Positions 15,478 to 23,476 of a stretch of DNA of 36,341 nt are shown one piece after another; position 1 is the stretch's first letter, and each line of letters begins with the position of its first letter. Below the pieces are notes generated by a model. It saw only the letters and a list, made by a program, of their open reading frames with translations, did no database searches and had not been told where the DNA came from. The DNA is from Actinoplanes oryzae (GTDB lineage: Bacteria; Actinomycetota; Actinomycetes; Mycobacteriales; Micromonosporaceae), in NCBI RefSeq assembly GCF_030757795.1, contig NZ_JAUQWH010000084.1, positions 1 to 36,341 on the forward strand, given 5' to 3'. Position numbers and translations under genes: made by a program.

Positions 15478-17148
15478 TTAAGCAGTGGTCTTCTCCGCAC
15501 GGATCTTGTGACCCACGCTGGTGAGGCACCGCCCGCTCGGCAGGTCGAACTTCCACCCGTGCAGCTGGCACGTCAGCTGGTTGCCCTCCACGATGCCGAA
15601 GCGGCTCAGGTCCGCCTTCAGGTGCGGGCACCGCCGCTGCACGGTCCAGTCGCCCATGTGGATGTCCTCGGCGTCGACGGCCTTCTCGTGCTCGTCGTAC
15701 CAGCCCTCGGCGTACTGGAGGCGCTCCTCGCTGAGGCACTTGAAGAACGCGTAGACGAACTCGTTGTACTGGCCGATGCGCGCAGCAGAGAAGCGGCAGC
15801 TCAGGAAGACCGAGTTCACCCAGTCGCCCTCGTTGATGAAGATCAGGTGCTCGATGAGCTCGCGCTGCATGCGGAAGCGGTAGCGCACCTTCTCGTCGGC
15901 GGCCGGGCGGACCTGCTTGTTCGGGAAGTCGACCAGGATCGACTCGACCGACTCGCCGTCATAGCTGACCAGGTCGAAGCGGACCGGGCCGCCGACGCCC
16001 TTGGCCATGTAGATCGACTCCTCGAGCAGCGGCTCGATGCGCTTCTTGAGCTCGCCGAGCACGTCGATCTCGGGGTGCCGCCACGACGCCTTCTCGGCGG
16101 CGATGATCGGCGCCTTGCGCTCGCGCATCTCCTCGAGGTGGGCCTTCTTGTTGGCGAAGAACTCGTCGACCGGCGTCGGGTGCGTCGTCTCGATCGACGT
16201 GCGGACGACCTCGGGGGCGCCGCCGACGGGCGGCTCGGTGCCGTCGTGGACCGGCACGCCGGTGATCGTCTCGGCGCCGGCCGGGTGCAGGGTCAGCTCC
16301 GAGACGCTGCCGGGGAGCAGGACGACGCCGTTGGTGCCGCCGACCTTGGCGTACTCGGTCAGGAAGACCGACTGGTCGGGGAAGATGTTGCCCTCGTCAC
16401 CGTGGATGTCGTTGAACTGCCACAGCTCGTCGTCGAGGAAGCACGGCGGGCCGGCGATCGGGAAGACGTGGTCGGCCTTGAGGTCGTCGATGTAGCGCCA
16501 CGTGCGGTCGAACTGGCGGTCGCGCTTCTGCTTGCCGAACGCGGTCTTCGCGGCGCTGGGCAGCTCGTAGACCATCGGGTACCAGATGGCGCCGGAGAAC
16601 TGCAGCATGTGCGCGTGCACGTGGCCCAGCTCGGCGAAGCGGGACAGGTCCGACGGGCGGGCGTCGTTCTGGTTGAGCAGGCGGATGCCCTCGTGCTCGA
16701 CCCACAGCGACGAGTCGCCGATCGGGCCGTCGGTGGGGCTGATCAGCGCCTGGATCATGATCTTCAGGCCGCCGTCGAGCTCGTGCACCTCGTCCGACTT
16801 CGTGCGCAGGAAGCTCGTGAAGCCCAGCTCACGCAGCTCGTCCTCGAGCTGACTGGTCGGATACTCCGGGAGGAGCACCGTCGCCTTCTTGTTGATCCAG
16901 CGCTTCAGGTGCTCGGCGTCGAAGTGGTCCCGGTGCAGGTGGGAGACGTAGAGGTAGTCGACGTCTCCCAGCGTCTCCCAGTCCAGCTGCGAGTTGTCCG
17001 GGAAGGGGAACCACGACGCGAAGAACGCCGGGTTGACCCACGGGTCGCAGAGAATGCTCCCCGCGCTCGTGTCGATCCGCATACTGGCGTGGCCAGTGCC
17101 CGTGATCCGCACCGTTCTGCTCCTGTCCCGCGGTGTTTCCGACGGCAT
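15478..17148 (-). CDS. MBL-fold and Rieske [2Fe-2S] fusion protein
   Basis: 556 residues from ATG 17148; GTG 17202, with a weak AAGG, would add 18 residues. The N-terminal metallo-beta-lactamase fold (UlaG-like) starts at VRITGTGHASMRIDT and carries the metal site HLHRDHFD (H70, H72, D74, H75). A middle region (about 300-480) has no motif I recognise. The C-terminal Rieske domain shows C507-P-H509, 17 residues, then C527-Q-L-H530 followed by GWKFDLPSGRC, so both cluster-ligand pairs are intact. The same two domains occur in the opposite order in CMP-N-acetylneuraminate hydroxylase (CMAH). An oxygenase-type redox role is likely, but the substrate is unknown. It is divergent from the DUF2631 gene. 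Confidence 0.88.
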   Translation of the reverse strand: MPSETPRDRSRTVRITGTGHASMRIDTSAGSILCDPWVNPAFFASWFPFPDNSQLDWETLGDVDYLYVSHLHRDHFDAEHLKRWINKKATVLLPEYPTSQLEDELRELGFTSFLRTKSDEVHELDGGLKIMIQALISPTDGPIGDSSLWVEHEGIRLLNQNDARPSDLSRFAELGHVHAHMLQFSGAIWYPMVYELPSAAKTAFGKQKRDRQFDRTWRYIDDLKADHVFPIAGPPCFLDDELWQFNDIHGDEGNIFPDQSVFLTEYAKVGGTNGVVLLPGSVSELTLHPAGAETITGVPVHDGTEPPVGGAPEVVRTSIETTHPTPVDEFFANKKAHLEEMRERKAPIIAAEKASWRHPEIDVLGELKKRIEPLLEESIYMAKGVGGPVRFDLVSYDGESVESILVDFPNKQVRPAADEKVRYRFRMQRELIEHLIFINEGDWVNSVFLSCRFSAARIGQYNEFVYAFFKCLSEERLQYAEGWYDEHEKAVDAEDIHMGDWTVQRRCPHLKADLSRFGIVEGNQLTCQLHGWKFDLPSGRCLTSVGHKIRAEKTTA

Positions 17149-17242
17149 CGAAGGTACAAGGTGAGGGGTGACAGCGTCCGGGGCGGGGGCGGCGTGCGAC
17201 ACTGAAGCCCTTGAGTGATCGTTCTTCCGGGAGGACCGAGTC

Positions 17243-17470
17243 GTGGCAGAAGAGCCGGTTTACGCACCTGACCAGCTCAAGCCGGGCAACCGCAAGAGCT
17301 GGCGGCGGGGCGCCATCATCTCGGCGGCCGTCCTGCTCCTGATGCTGTGGGGCAACCACGAGGGCAACACCGAGAACCTGTGGCTCATCCTGCTCGCGGC
17401 CGGCCTGCTCGTGGCCCTGCTCGCCGACATCGTGCTGCGTCGCAACGGCCTCAAGCCCAACGACCAATAA
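17243..17470 (+). CDS. DUF2631-type small membrane protein
   Basis: 75 residues from GTG 17243 with a clear GGGAGG ribosome site. A basic N-terminus (APDQLKPGNRKSWRRG) is followed by two membrane helices (about 23-36 and 46-64), joined by the conserved GNHEGNTEN turn. The end is LRRNGLKPN. The W-GNH-G-E-D/N-RR-G pattern matches DUF2631, found near dxr and rlmN in actinobacteria; function unknown. It runs towards the DivIVA gene and shares its terminator. Confidence 0.8.
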   Translation: MAEEPVYAPDQLKPGNRKSWRRGAIISAAVLLLMLWGNHEGNTENLWLILLAAGLLVALLADIVLRRNGLKPNDQ

Positions 17471-17480
17471 GCACCGGGTA

Positions 17481-17524
17481 CGCGAAAAAGCCCGCTCCCT
17501 CGGCGAGAGAGCGGGCTTTCGCGT
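17481..17524. terminator. Bidirectional terminator with A/T flanks
   Basis: AAAGCCCGCTC (17487-17497) pairs with GAGCGGGCTTT (17509-17519), extended by CGCGA and TCGCG. An A-run precedes it and a T-run ends the arm, so it can work in both directions, ending the DUF2631 and DivIVA transcripts. Confidence 0.85.
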
Positions 17525-17527
17525 GTC

Positions 17528-18751
17528 TCAGCGGCGGCGGAGCAGGATGTCCTTCACCTCGCGCAGTGCGGCGTCCACCTCGGCCTCGAAGTAGCCGCCC
17601 GGCACCAGGCCGAACTGCAGCGTGTCCAGCTCGTTCTCCGGCACCGGCATCGGCCCGCGGCCCGTCATCGCCTGCAGGATGCTCTCGAAGAGCCGGTCGA
17701 CCTGCATCGGGTCGTAGCCGCTGCCGAAGCGCCGCGGCTGGAACGTGCGGCGCAGCTGGTCCACGTGATAGACCTCGGGGCTGCCGCCGGGCCCGGGGCC
17801 GGGACCGGGCCCGCCACCCATCTGCGGGCCTCCGCCCATCTGCGGGGCGCCGCTCATCGGGGCGGGCCCGCCGAAGCCGCGTTCGGGCATGCGGATCTCG
17901 GCGGTCATGTCGGTCTTACCGTGCCGGCCGGGCTCGAACTGGTCGTAGCCACCCGTGTCGTAACCCTGCTGACCAGGCCCGCCGGGGCCGGGGCCGGCGG
18001 GGCCGGGGCGCTGGGGCGGCTGGCCGTAGCCCTGCTCCTCGTAGCGGCCGTAGGGGTCCGGCTGCTGCATCTGCGGCCGCGGCGGCATCTGCTGCGGCTG
18101 CAGGCGGTCTTCCTGGATGTACGGGTCGTGGCCGTAACGGTCGTCCCGCGGCGGGTACTGGTCGTCGCGGCCGCCGCCGTACTGCTGGCCGCCGCCCTGG
18201 GCGTACGGGTCCTCGCGGCCGTACTGCTGCTGGTCGCGGCCGTAGCGGTCGTCGGCGAACTGGTCGCGGACCGGGGCGGGGAGCCGCTCGGTCGGCGGGG
18301 CCACGGGCGGGCCGGAGCGGCCGAGGGCCTGGCTCATCCGGTCGGGGTTCATGCGCTCGGCCATGCCCCCGCGCGCCGGCGGCTCGGCCCGCATGGGCTC
18401 CGGACGCATCGGCTCGGGGCGCATGCCGTCGGGACGCATCGGCTCGGAGCGCATGGGCTCGGGGGTCCGCAGCGGCTCGGACATGCGAGCGTCGGCCACG
18501 CGGCCGCCCCGGTCCTCGAACTCGGCCAGTTGGCGCTCGACCCGGTCCAGGTGAAGGTCGACCTGCCACTCGTCGTAGCCGCCGAAGCGCACGCGGAAGA
18601 CGACGTCGTGCACCTCCTGGGCCCCGACGGGCGGGCCCGACGACTCGCCGGCGAGGGTCGCCTCGACCCGGTCGAGAAAGGCGTCGACCTCGTCGACCTT
18701 GTAGCCGCGGCGCAGGGCGCGACGGCGGAAACGCTGCCCCTGACTCGTCAC
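17528..18751 (-). CDS. DivIVA-repeat protein with long low-complexity linker
   Basis: 407 residues from GTG 18751, with GGGAGA upstream. I see four DivIVA-like modules, each with an aromatic or basic run, G-Y or similar, and a D/E-V-D helix. Two are N-terminal: FRRRALRRGYKVDEVDAFL (8-26) and FRVRFGGYDEWQVDLHL (52-68). Two are C-terminal: FQPRRFGSGYDPMQVDRLF and LQFGLVPGGYFEAEVDAAL. The linker of about 230 residues is rich in M, R, P, Q, G and Y and includes repeats of MRPEP (about 100-122). DivIVA proteins sense curved membrane and organise polar growth; a role in tip growth or division is plausible but unproven. The gene starts 40 bp after rlmN. Confidence 0.85.
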   Translation of the reverse strand: MTSQGQRFRRRALRRGYKVDEVDAFLDRVEATLAGESSGPPVGAQEVHDVVFRVRFGGYDEWQVDLHLDRVERQLAEFEDRGGRVADARMSEPLRTPEPMRSEPMRPDGMRPEPMRPEPMRAEPPARGGMAERMNPDRMSQALGRSGPPVAPPTERLPAPVRDQFADDRYGRDQQQYGREDPYAQGGGQQYGGGRDDQYPPRDDRYGHDPYIQEDRLQPQQMPPRPQMQQPDPYGRYEEQGYGQPPQRPGPAGPGPGGPGQQGYDTGGYDQFEPGRHGKTDMTAEIRMPERGFGGPAPMSGAPQMGGGPQMGGGPGPGPGPGGSPEVYHVDQLRRTFQPRRFGSGYDPMQVDRLFESILQAMTGRGPMPVPENELDTLQFGLVPGGYFEAEVDAALREVKDILLRRR

Positions 18752-18791
18752 AACGTCTCCCAAATTCGCATCCGCTGGGACTCGAGCCCAG

Positions 18792-19970
18792 TCATCGTGC
18801 CACCTCCGCGTCGGCGGCGGGGCTTCCCGCATCCACCGTCGTCAGCTCACTCGCGGCCAGCTGGCCGCACGCACCGTCGATCTCGCGGCCCCGGGTGTCG
18901 CGGACCGTGGTGGCCACGCCGGCCTCGCGCAGCCGGCGGACGAACTCCCGCTCGACCGGCTTGGGGCTGGCGTCCCACTTGCTGCCCGGCGTGGGGTTGA
19001 GCGGGATCAGGTTCACATGCGCCAGCTTGCCGTGCAGCAGCCTGCCAAGCAGGTCGGCGCGCCAAGGCTGATCGTTTACGTCCCTGATCAGGGCGTATTC
19101 GATGGAGATCCGGCGACCGGTCTGCGCCGCGTAGTCGAACGCGGCATCGAGCACCTCGGCCACCTTCCAGCGCTGGTTGACGGGCACCAGTTCATCGCGC
19201 AGATCATCATCGGGGGCGTGCAGGGACAACGCAAGGGTCACCTGCAGCTCTTCGGCGATCAAACGGCGCATGGCGGGCACCAGACCCACGGTGGAGACGG
19301 TGATGTGCCGTTGTGAGAGGCCCAGACCCTCCGGCGCCGGGGCGGTGATGCGCCGCACAGCCTCGATCACGCGGGGGTAGTTGGCGAGCGGCTCGCCCAT
19401 GCCCATGAACACGACCCGGGACAGCCGGGGCGGGGAGCCGGTGACCGCGCCGGAGGCGGCCACCGCGGCGAGATAGACGACCTGGTCGACGATCTCGGCG
19501 ACGGACAGGTTGCGGGTGAGGCCGGCCTGGCCGGTGGCGCAGAACGGGCACGCCATGCCGCAGCCGGCCTGGCTCGACACGCACGCGGTGACCCGGTCGG
19601 GATAGCCCATCAGGACGCTCTCGACCATGGCGTTGTCGTGCAGGCGCCACAGCGTCTTGCGGGTCGCGCCGTCGTCGCAGGCCAGCTCGCGCTGCGGGGT
19701 GAGCAGCGTCGGGAACAGGTCGCCGGCGATCTGCTCACGGGCGGCGGCGGGCAGGTCGGTCATCGCCTCCGGGTCGCGCACCAGCCGCCCATAGTAGTGC
19801 GTGGAGAGCTGCTTGGCCCGGAAGGCGGGCATGCCGAGCTCGGTCACGGCCTGCTTGCGCCCGGCCAGATCGAGATCGGCGAAATGGCGCGGAGGCATGG
19901 CGGGGCGGCGGCGCGTGACAACCGCGTCGGGGGCGTCGGGGCTGGTCGGGATGACCGGAAGAATCGTCAT
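18792..19970 (-). CDS. rlmN: Dual-specificity 23S rRNA/tRNA (adenine-C2) methyltransferase RlmN
   Basis: 392 residues. This radical SAM enzyme methylates C2 of A2503 in 23S rRNA and of A37 in some tRNAs. The radical SAM motif CGMACPFC has cluster cysteines C137, C141 and C144. The catalytic pair corresponds to C130 (TACVSSQAG) and C368 (GACGQLA), matching the C118 and C355 pair of E. coli. FMGMGEPLANY and ISIEYALIRDVND are conserved. GGAGAGGCC precedes ATG 19970. It lies 34 bp after cdsA in the pyrH-frr-cdsA-rlmN run, with the DivIVA gene following. Confidence 0.97.
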   Translation of the reverse strand: MTILPVIPTSPDAPDAVVTRRRPAMPPRHFADLDLAGRKQAVTELGMPAFRAKQLSTHYYGRLVRDPEAMTDLPAAAREQIAGDLFPTLLTPQRELACDDGATRKTLWRLHDNAMVESVLMGYPDRVTACVSSQAGCGMACPFCATGQAGLTRNLSVAEIVDQVVYLAAVAASGAVTGSPPRLSRVVFMGMGEPLANYPRVIEAVRRITAPAPEGLGLSQRHITVSTVGLVPAMRRLIAEELQVTLALSLHAPDDDLRDELVPVNQRWKVAEVLDAAFDYAAQTGRRISIEYALIRDVNDQPWRADLLGRLLHGKLAHVNLIPLNPTPGSKWDASPKPVEREFVRRLREAGVATTVRDTRGREIDGACGQLAASELTTVDAGSPAADAEVAR

Positions 19971-20004
19971 GGCCTCTCCAGTCTCCCACGTCGGCTGCGC
20001 ATGC

Positions 20005-21105
20005 CTACCCCGGCGGCGCGATGAGGGAGAGCAGCAGGTACGCCGCGGGGACAGCGAAGAGGATGGAATCGAGCCGATCCATCAGTCCGCCGTGCCCGGG
20101 CAGCAGGTTGCTCATGTCCTTGATCTTGATGTCGCGCTTCAGCATCGACTCGGCCAGATCGCCGAGTACGGCCACCACCGCGATCACCGCTCCGAACAGC
20201 GCACCCCACTGGAACGGCACGTCGAGCAGGAAGTGCAGCAGCAGCGCGCCGCCCAGCCCGGCGCCGACGACCGAGCCGCCGAAGCCCTCCCAGGACTTCT
20301 TGGGGCTGATCGTGGGGGCCATCGGGTGCTTGCCCAGGAAGACGCCGGCCGCGTAGCCACCTGTGTCGGAAAGCACGATCGCCAGCAGCGTGCACAGCAC
20401 CCGCTGCGGGCCGTCGTCCGGCAGCACGAGCAGCACGCCGAAGCCGAGCAGGAACGGTACGTACACCGCGATGAGCGCCGCGGCGCCCAGGTCGCGCCGG
20501 AAACCGTCCTTGTGCTCGCTGAAGCGCCACACGAGGGCGGCCAGCAGCGTCGCGAGCAGGCCGAGCTGGAGGGCGTCCGCTCCCCCGTACCAGGCGAGGC
20601 CCGTCATCAGCACCGCGCCACCGAGGAGCGGGACCAGCGGCGGGCGCGGCCCGGCGACCCGCAGGGCGCGGACCATCTCCCAGACGCCGACGCCGGAGGC
20701 GAGGGCGATCACGCCGAGGAACGCGGGCTTCCACAGGAACAGGGAGGCGAAGACGACCAGCACCAGGCCGACGCCCACGCCGATGGCGGCGGGCAGGTTG
20801 CGGCCCGCCTTGCCGGCCGGCTTCGCGGGCGCGGGCTTGCCGTCGCGCCCGGCGCGCCGCTTGCCCGGGCCCCGGCGCACCGCCGCCTCGGCTGTCGTCA
20901 ACTCCCACTCCGCCTGGGACGTCGAGGTCGCCGCGGTGGGGGCAGCCCACGCCGGCTCCGCGACAGGTGCTTCGACGTGTTCCACTTCGGCGGACCGGTC
21001 AAACCTCGCGGCCGGGCCGAAACCGTCCGGGCCGGAGGCGCCGGGAGATCCCGACGCCCGGCCGCCGGCTGAGGGGTGCCCGCCGCGGGGCTCGAGGTAC
21101 GACAT
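20005..21105 (-). CDS. cdsA: Phosphatidate cytidylyltransferase (CDP-diacylglycerol synthase)
   Basis: 366 residues. It makes CDP-diacylglycerol from phosphatidic acid and CTP, the gateway to membrane phospholipids. The first about 100 residues are a disordered Pro/Ala/Gly-rich cytoplasmic tail, an extension common in actinobacteria. Multiple membrane helices follow (from about 105 to the end). The signature is SDTGGYAAGVFLGKHPMAP with SPKKSWEGFGGS, then GDLAESMLKRDIKIKD and LLPGHGGLMDRLDS, which carries the metal-binding aspartates. The start overlaps the frr stop by one base (TGATG), showing coupled translation. Confidence 0.96.
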   Translation of the reverse strand: MSYLEPRGGHPSAGGRASGSPGASGPDGFGPAARFDRSAEVEHVEAPVAEPAWAAPTAATSTSQAEWELTTAEAAVRRGPGKRRAGRDGKPAPAKPAGKAGRNLPAAIGVGVGLVLVVFASLFLWKPAFLGVIALASGVGVWEMVRALRVAGPRPPLVPLLGGAVLMTGLAWYGGADALQLGLLATLLAALVWRFSEHKDGFRRDLGAAALIAVYVPFLLGFGVLLVLPDDGPQRVLCTLLAIVLSDTGGYAAGVFLGKHPMAPTISPKKSWEGFGGSVVGAGLGGALLLHFLLDVPFQWGALFGAVIAVVAVLGDLAESMLKRDIKIKDMSNLLPGHGGLMDRLDSILFAVPAAYLLLSLIAPPG

Positions 21106-21665
21106 CAGACCTCGAGCAGCTCGGCTTCCTTGTGCTTGACCAGGTCGTCGACCACGGCGACGTACTTGGCGGTGGTGTCGTCGAGCTCCTTCTCGGCGCG
21201 GCGGCCGTCGTCCTCGCCGACCTCGCCGTCCTTGACCGAGCGGTCGATCTGCTCCTTGGCCTTGCGGCGCACGTTGCGGATCGCGACGCGGCCCTCCTCC
21301 GACTTGCTGCGCGCGAGCTTCACCATGTCGCGGCGCCGCTCCTCGGTCATCTGCGGCAGGTGGATGCGCAGCTGCGTACCCTCGTTGTTCGGGTTCACGC
21401 CGAGGTCGGAGTCGCGGATGGCCCGCTCGATCGCGCCGATCTGCGAGGCGTCGTAGGGCTTCACGATCACCATGCGCGGCTCGGGGATGCCGATCGACGC
21501 CATCTGCGGCACGGGGGTCGGGGCGCCGTAGTAGTCGACGACGATCTTGGAGAACATCGCCGGCGTGGCACGGCCCGTGCGGATCGCGGCGAACTCCTCC
21601 TTGGCGTGCTCGACCGCGCTCTCCATCTTCTCTTCGGCCTCGAAGAGGATCTCGTCGATCTCCAC
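21105..21665 (-). CDS. frr: Ribosome recycling factor
   Basis: 186 residues, the standard size. RRF splits post-termination ribosomes together with EF-G. Helix-rich domain I includes FEAEEKMESAVEHAKEEFAAIRTGRA and the C-terminal helices (RRDMVKLARSKSEEGRVAIRNVRR); domain II holds VDYYGAPTPVPQMASI. The start is GTG 21665, with AAGGAGG upstream. It lies 40 bp after pyrH and overlaps cdsA by one base. Confidence 0.97.
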   Translation of the reverse strand: MEIDEILFEAEEKMESAVEHAKEEFAAIRTGRATPAMFSKIVVDYYGAPTPVPQMASIGIPEPRMVIVKPYDASQIGAIERAIRDSDLGVNPNNEGTQLRIHLPQMTEERRRDMVKLARSKSEEGRVAIRNVRRKAKEQIDRSVKDGEVGEDDGRRAEKELDDTTAKYVAVVDDLVKHKEAELLEV

Positions 21666-21705
21666 TCCGTCGCCTCCTTGCTTCTCAGGTCCCTTGGAAA
21701 GGACG

Positions 21706-22470
21706 TCACGCGGTGATCAAGGTGCCGATCTTCTCGCCACTGACGGCACGGACGATAGTGTCGTCGCCCTGGGCCCCGAAGACGAGCATCGGCAGACCGT
21801 TCTCCTCGCAGAGGCTGAACGCGGCCTGATCGGCGACGCGCAGGCCCTGCTGGAGCACGCCGGCGAAGGTGATGTGGTCGATCTTGCGGGCCCCCGGGTC
21901 GGTACGCGGGTCCGCGGTGTAGACGCCGTCGACGCCGTTCTTGCTCATCAGCACGAGGTCGGCGTGGATCTCGAGCGCGCGCTGGGCGGTGACGGTGTCG
22001 GTGGAGAAGTAGGGCATGCCGGCGCCGGCGCCGAAGATCACGACGCGGCCCTTCTCGAGGTGCCGGATGGCACGCAGCGGGATGTACGGCTCGGCGACCT
22101 GGGCCATCGTGATCGCGGTCTGCACCCGCGTCTCGATGCCCTCCTTCTCGAGGAAGTCCTGCAGGGCGAGGGCATTCATGACGGTGCCCAGCATGCCCAT
22201 GTAGTCGGCCCGGTTGCGGTCCATGCCGCGCTTCTGCAGCTCGGCACCGCGGAAGAAGTTGCCGCCGCCGACGACCACGGCGACCTGCACGCCGCGCCGG
22301 GTGACCGTGGCGATCTGGCGCGCGAGACCCTGCACGACGTCGGGGTCGACGCCGACGCCACCGCCGCCGAAGACCTCGCCCGACAGCTTCAGGACGACTC
22401 GCCGGGGCCGTTCGGGCCGCTGGGCCGGAACACCCTCGGCCGAGGCAGTCTGCTCGGTCACCATCGTCAT
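21706..22470 (-). CDS. pyrH: UMP kinase
   Basis: 254 residues. It phosphorylates UMP to UDP in pyrimidine nucleotide synthesis; the bacterial enzyme is a hexamer of the amino-acid-kinase fold. Motifs are RVVLKLSGEVFGG, VAVVVGGGNFFRG, RADYMGMLGTVMNALALQD, VVIFGAGAGMPYFSTDTVTAQRA and LMSKNGVDGVYTADPRTDP. The N-terminal about 23 residues (TEQTASAEGVPAQRPERP) are a variable tail. It sits between tsf and frr, the usual arrangement. A hairpin at 22517-22551 separates it from tsf, so it probably has its own promoter in the 22471-22516 interval. Confidence 0.97.
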   Translation of the reverse strand: MTMVTEQTASAEGVPAQRPERPRRVVLKLSGEVFGGGGVGVDPDVVQGLARQIATVTRRGVQVAVVVGGGNFFRGAELQKRGMDRNRADYMGMLGTVMNALALQDFLEKEGIETRVQTAITMAQVAEPYIPLRAIRHLEKGRVVIFGAGAGMPYFSTDTVTAQRALEIHADLVLMSKNGVDGVYTADPRTDPGARKIDHITFAGVLQQGLRVADQAAFSLCEENGLPMLVFGAQGDDTIVRAVSGEKIGTLITA

Positions 22471-22516
22471 GCGGACCCCGCCTTCTCCAACGCTACTTCC
22501 GAGACCTTATGTGACG

Positions 22517-22551
22517 GGGAGGCCGGGCGCCTGTCCAGCACCCGACCTCCC
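22517..22551 (-). terminator. Terminator hairpin after tsf
   Basis: GGGAGGCCGGGCG (22517-22529) pairs with CACCCGACCTCCC (22539-22551) through a 13-bp stem with wobble pairs. It follows the tsf stop on the minus strand. Confidence 0.65.
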
Positions 22552-22573
22552 GCGCAGTGCGTGAGGGCCTGGA

Positions 22574-23404
22574 TTACTCCTGGCCGACCTCGAACCGGAC
22601 GAAGCGCGTGACCTCGATGCCGGCCTCGGTGGCGACCTGCTTCACCGTCTTCTTGTTGTCGGTGACCGACGGCTGCTCCAGCAGGACGAAGTCCTTGAAG
22701 AAGGAGTTGACCCGGCCCTCGACGATCTTCGGCAGCGCCTGCTCCGGCTTGCCCTCCTCGCGGGCGGTCTCCTCGGCGATGCGGCGCTCGTTGGCGACCG
22801 TCTCGGCGGGGACCTCCTCACGGGTGAGGAACTTCGGCCGCATGGCGGCGATCTGCATGCCCACGGCGCGGGCGTCGTCCTCGCCGGCCTCGTCGTCCTT
22901 GCCCGCGTACTCCACGAGGACGCCGACCTGCGGCGGCAGGTCCTGCGCCTTGCGGTGCAGGTAGACCGCGACGTTGCCCTCGACCTCGGCGAACCGGTTG
23001 ACCACGATCTTCTCGCCGATCTTGGCCGAGAACTCCTGGATCACGTCGGCGACGGCGGTGCCGTCCTCCAGCGAGGAGGCGAGCAGCGCGGCGGCGTCGG
23101 CGAAGTGGTTCTTCGCGCCGTGCTCGACCAGCGTCTGGCCCAGCGCCACGAAGTCGGGCGTCTTGGCGACGAAGTCGGTCTCGCAGTTGAGCTCGAGCAG
23201 CGCCTTGCCGGAGTGGCTGACGATGCCGTTGGCCGCGGTGCGGCCGGCCCGCTTGCCGACGTCCTTCGCACCCTTGATGCGCAGGAACTCGACGGCCTTG
23301 TCGAAGTCGCCGTCCGACTCGTCGAGGGCCTTCTTGCAGTCCATCATGCCGGCGCCGGTGAGGTCGCGGAGCTTCTTCACGTCCGCGGCGGTGTAGTTGG
23401 CCAT
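22574..23404 (-). CDS. tsf: Translation elongation factor Ts
   Basis: 276 residues. EF-Ts is the nucleotide exchange factor that recharges EF-Tu. The N-terminal UBA-like domain (YTAADVKKLRDLTGAGMMDCKKAL) is followed by the TDFVAKTPDFVAL motif that contacts the EF-Tu nucleotide site, then two dimerisation/core subdomains ending in VTRFVRFEVGQE. The start ATG 23404 gives MANYTAADV. It follows rpsB after a 72-bp gap with a perfect hairpin, the usual attenuated rpsB-tsf arrangement. Confidence 0.97.
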   Translation of the reverse strand: MANYTAADVKKLRDLTGAGMMDCKKALDESDGDFDKAVEFLRIKGAKDVGKRAGRTAANGIVSHSGKALLELNCETDFVAKTPDFVALGQTLVEHGAKNHFADAAALLASSLEDGTAVADVIQEFSAKIGEKIVVNRFAEVEGNVAVYLHRKAQDLPPQVGVLVEYAGKDDEAGEDDARAVGMQIAAMRPKFLTREEVPAETVANERRIAEETAREEGKPEQALPKIVEGRVNSFFKDFVLLEQPSVTDNKKTVKQVATEAGIEVTRFVRFEVGQE

Positions 23405-23440
23405 GACTCTCTCTGATCCTTAAGAAGTCTTGATCTGGGG

Positions 23441-23464
23441 GCCGGCCGCCTCGCGGCGGCCGGC
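23441..23464 (-). terminator. Perfect hairpin between rpsB and tsf
   Basis: GCCGGCCGCC (23441-23450) and GGCGGCCGGC (23455-23464) form a 10-bp stem with a TCGC loop. Downstream on the minus strand there is no long U tract, so it is probably a leaky terminator or attenuator that sets the rpsB to tsf ratio, or an RNA processing site. Confidence 0.7.
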
Positions 23465-23476
23465 TTCCGGCAGGAC

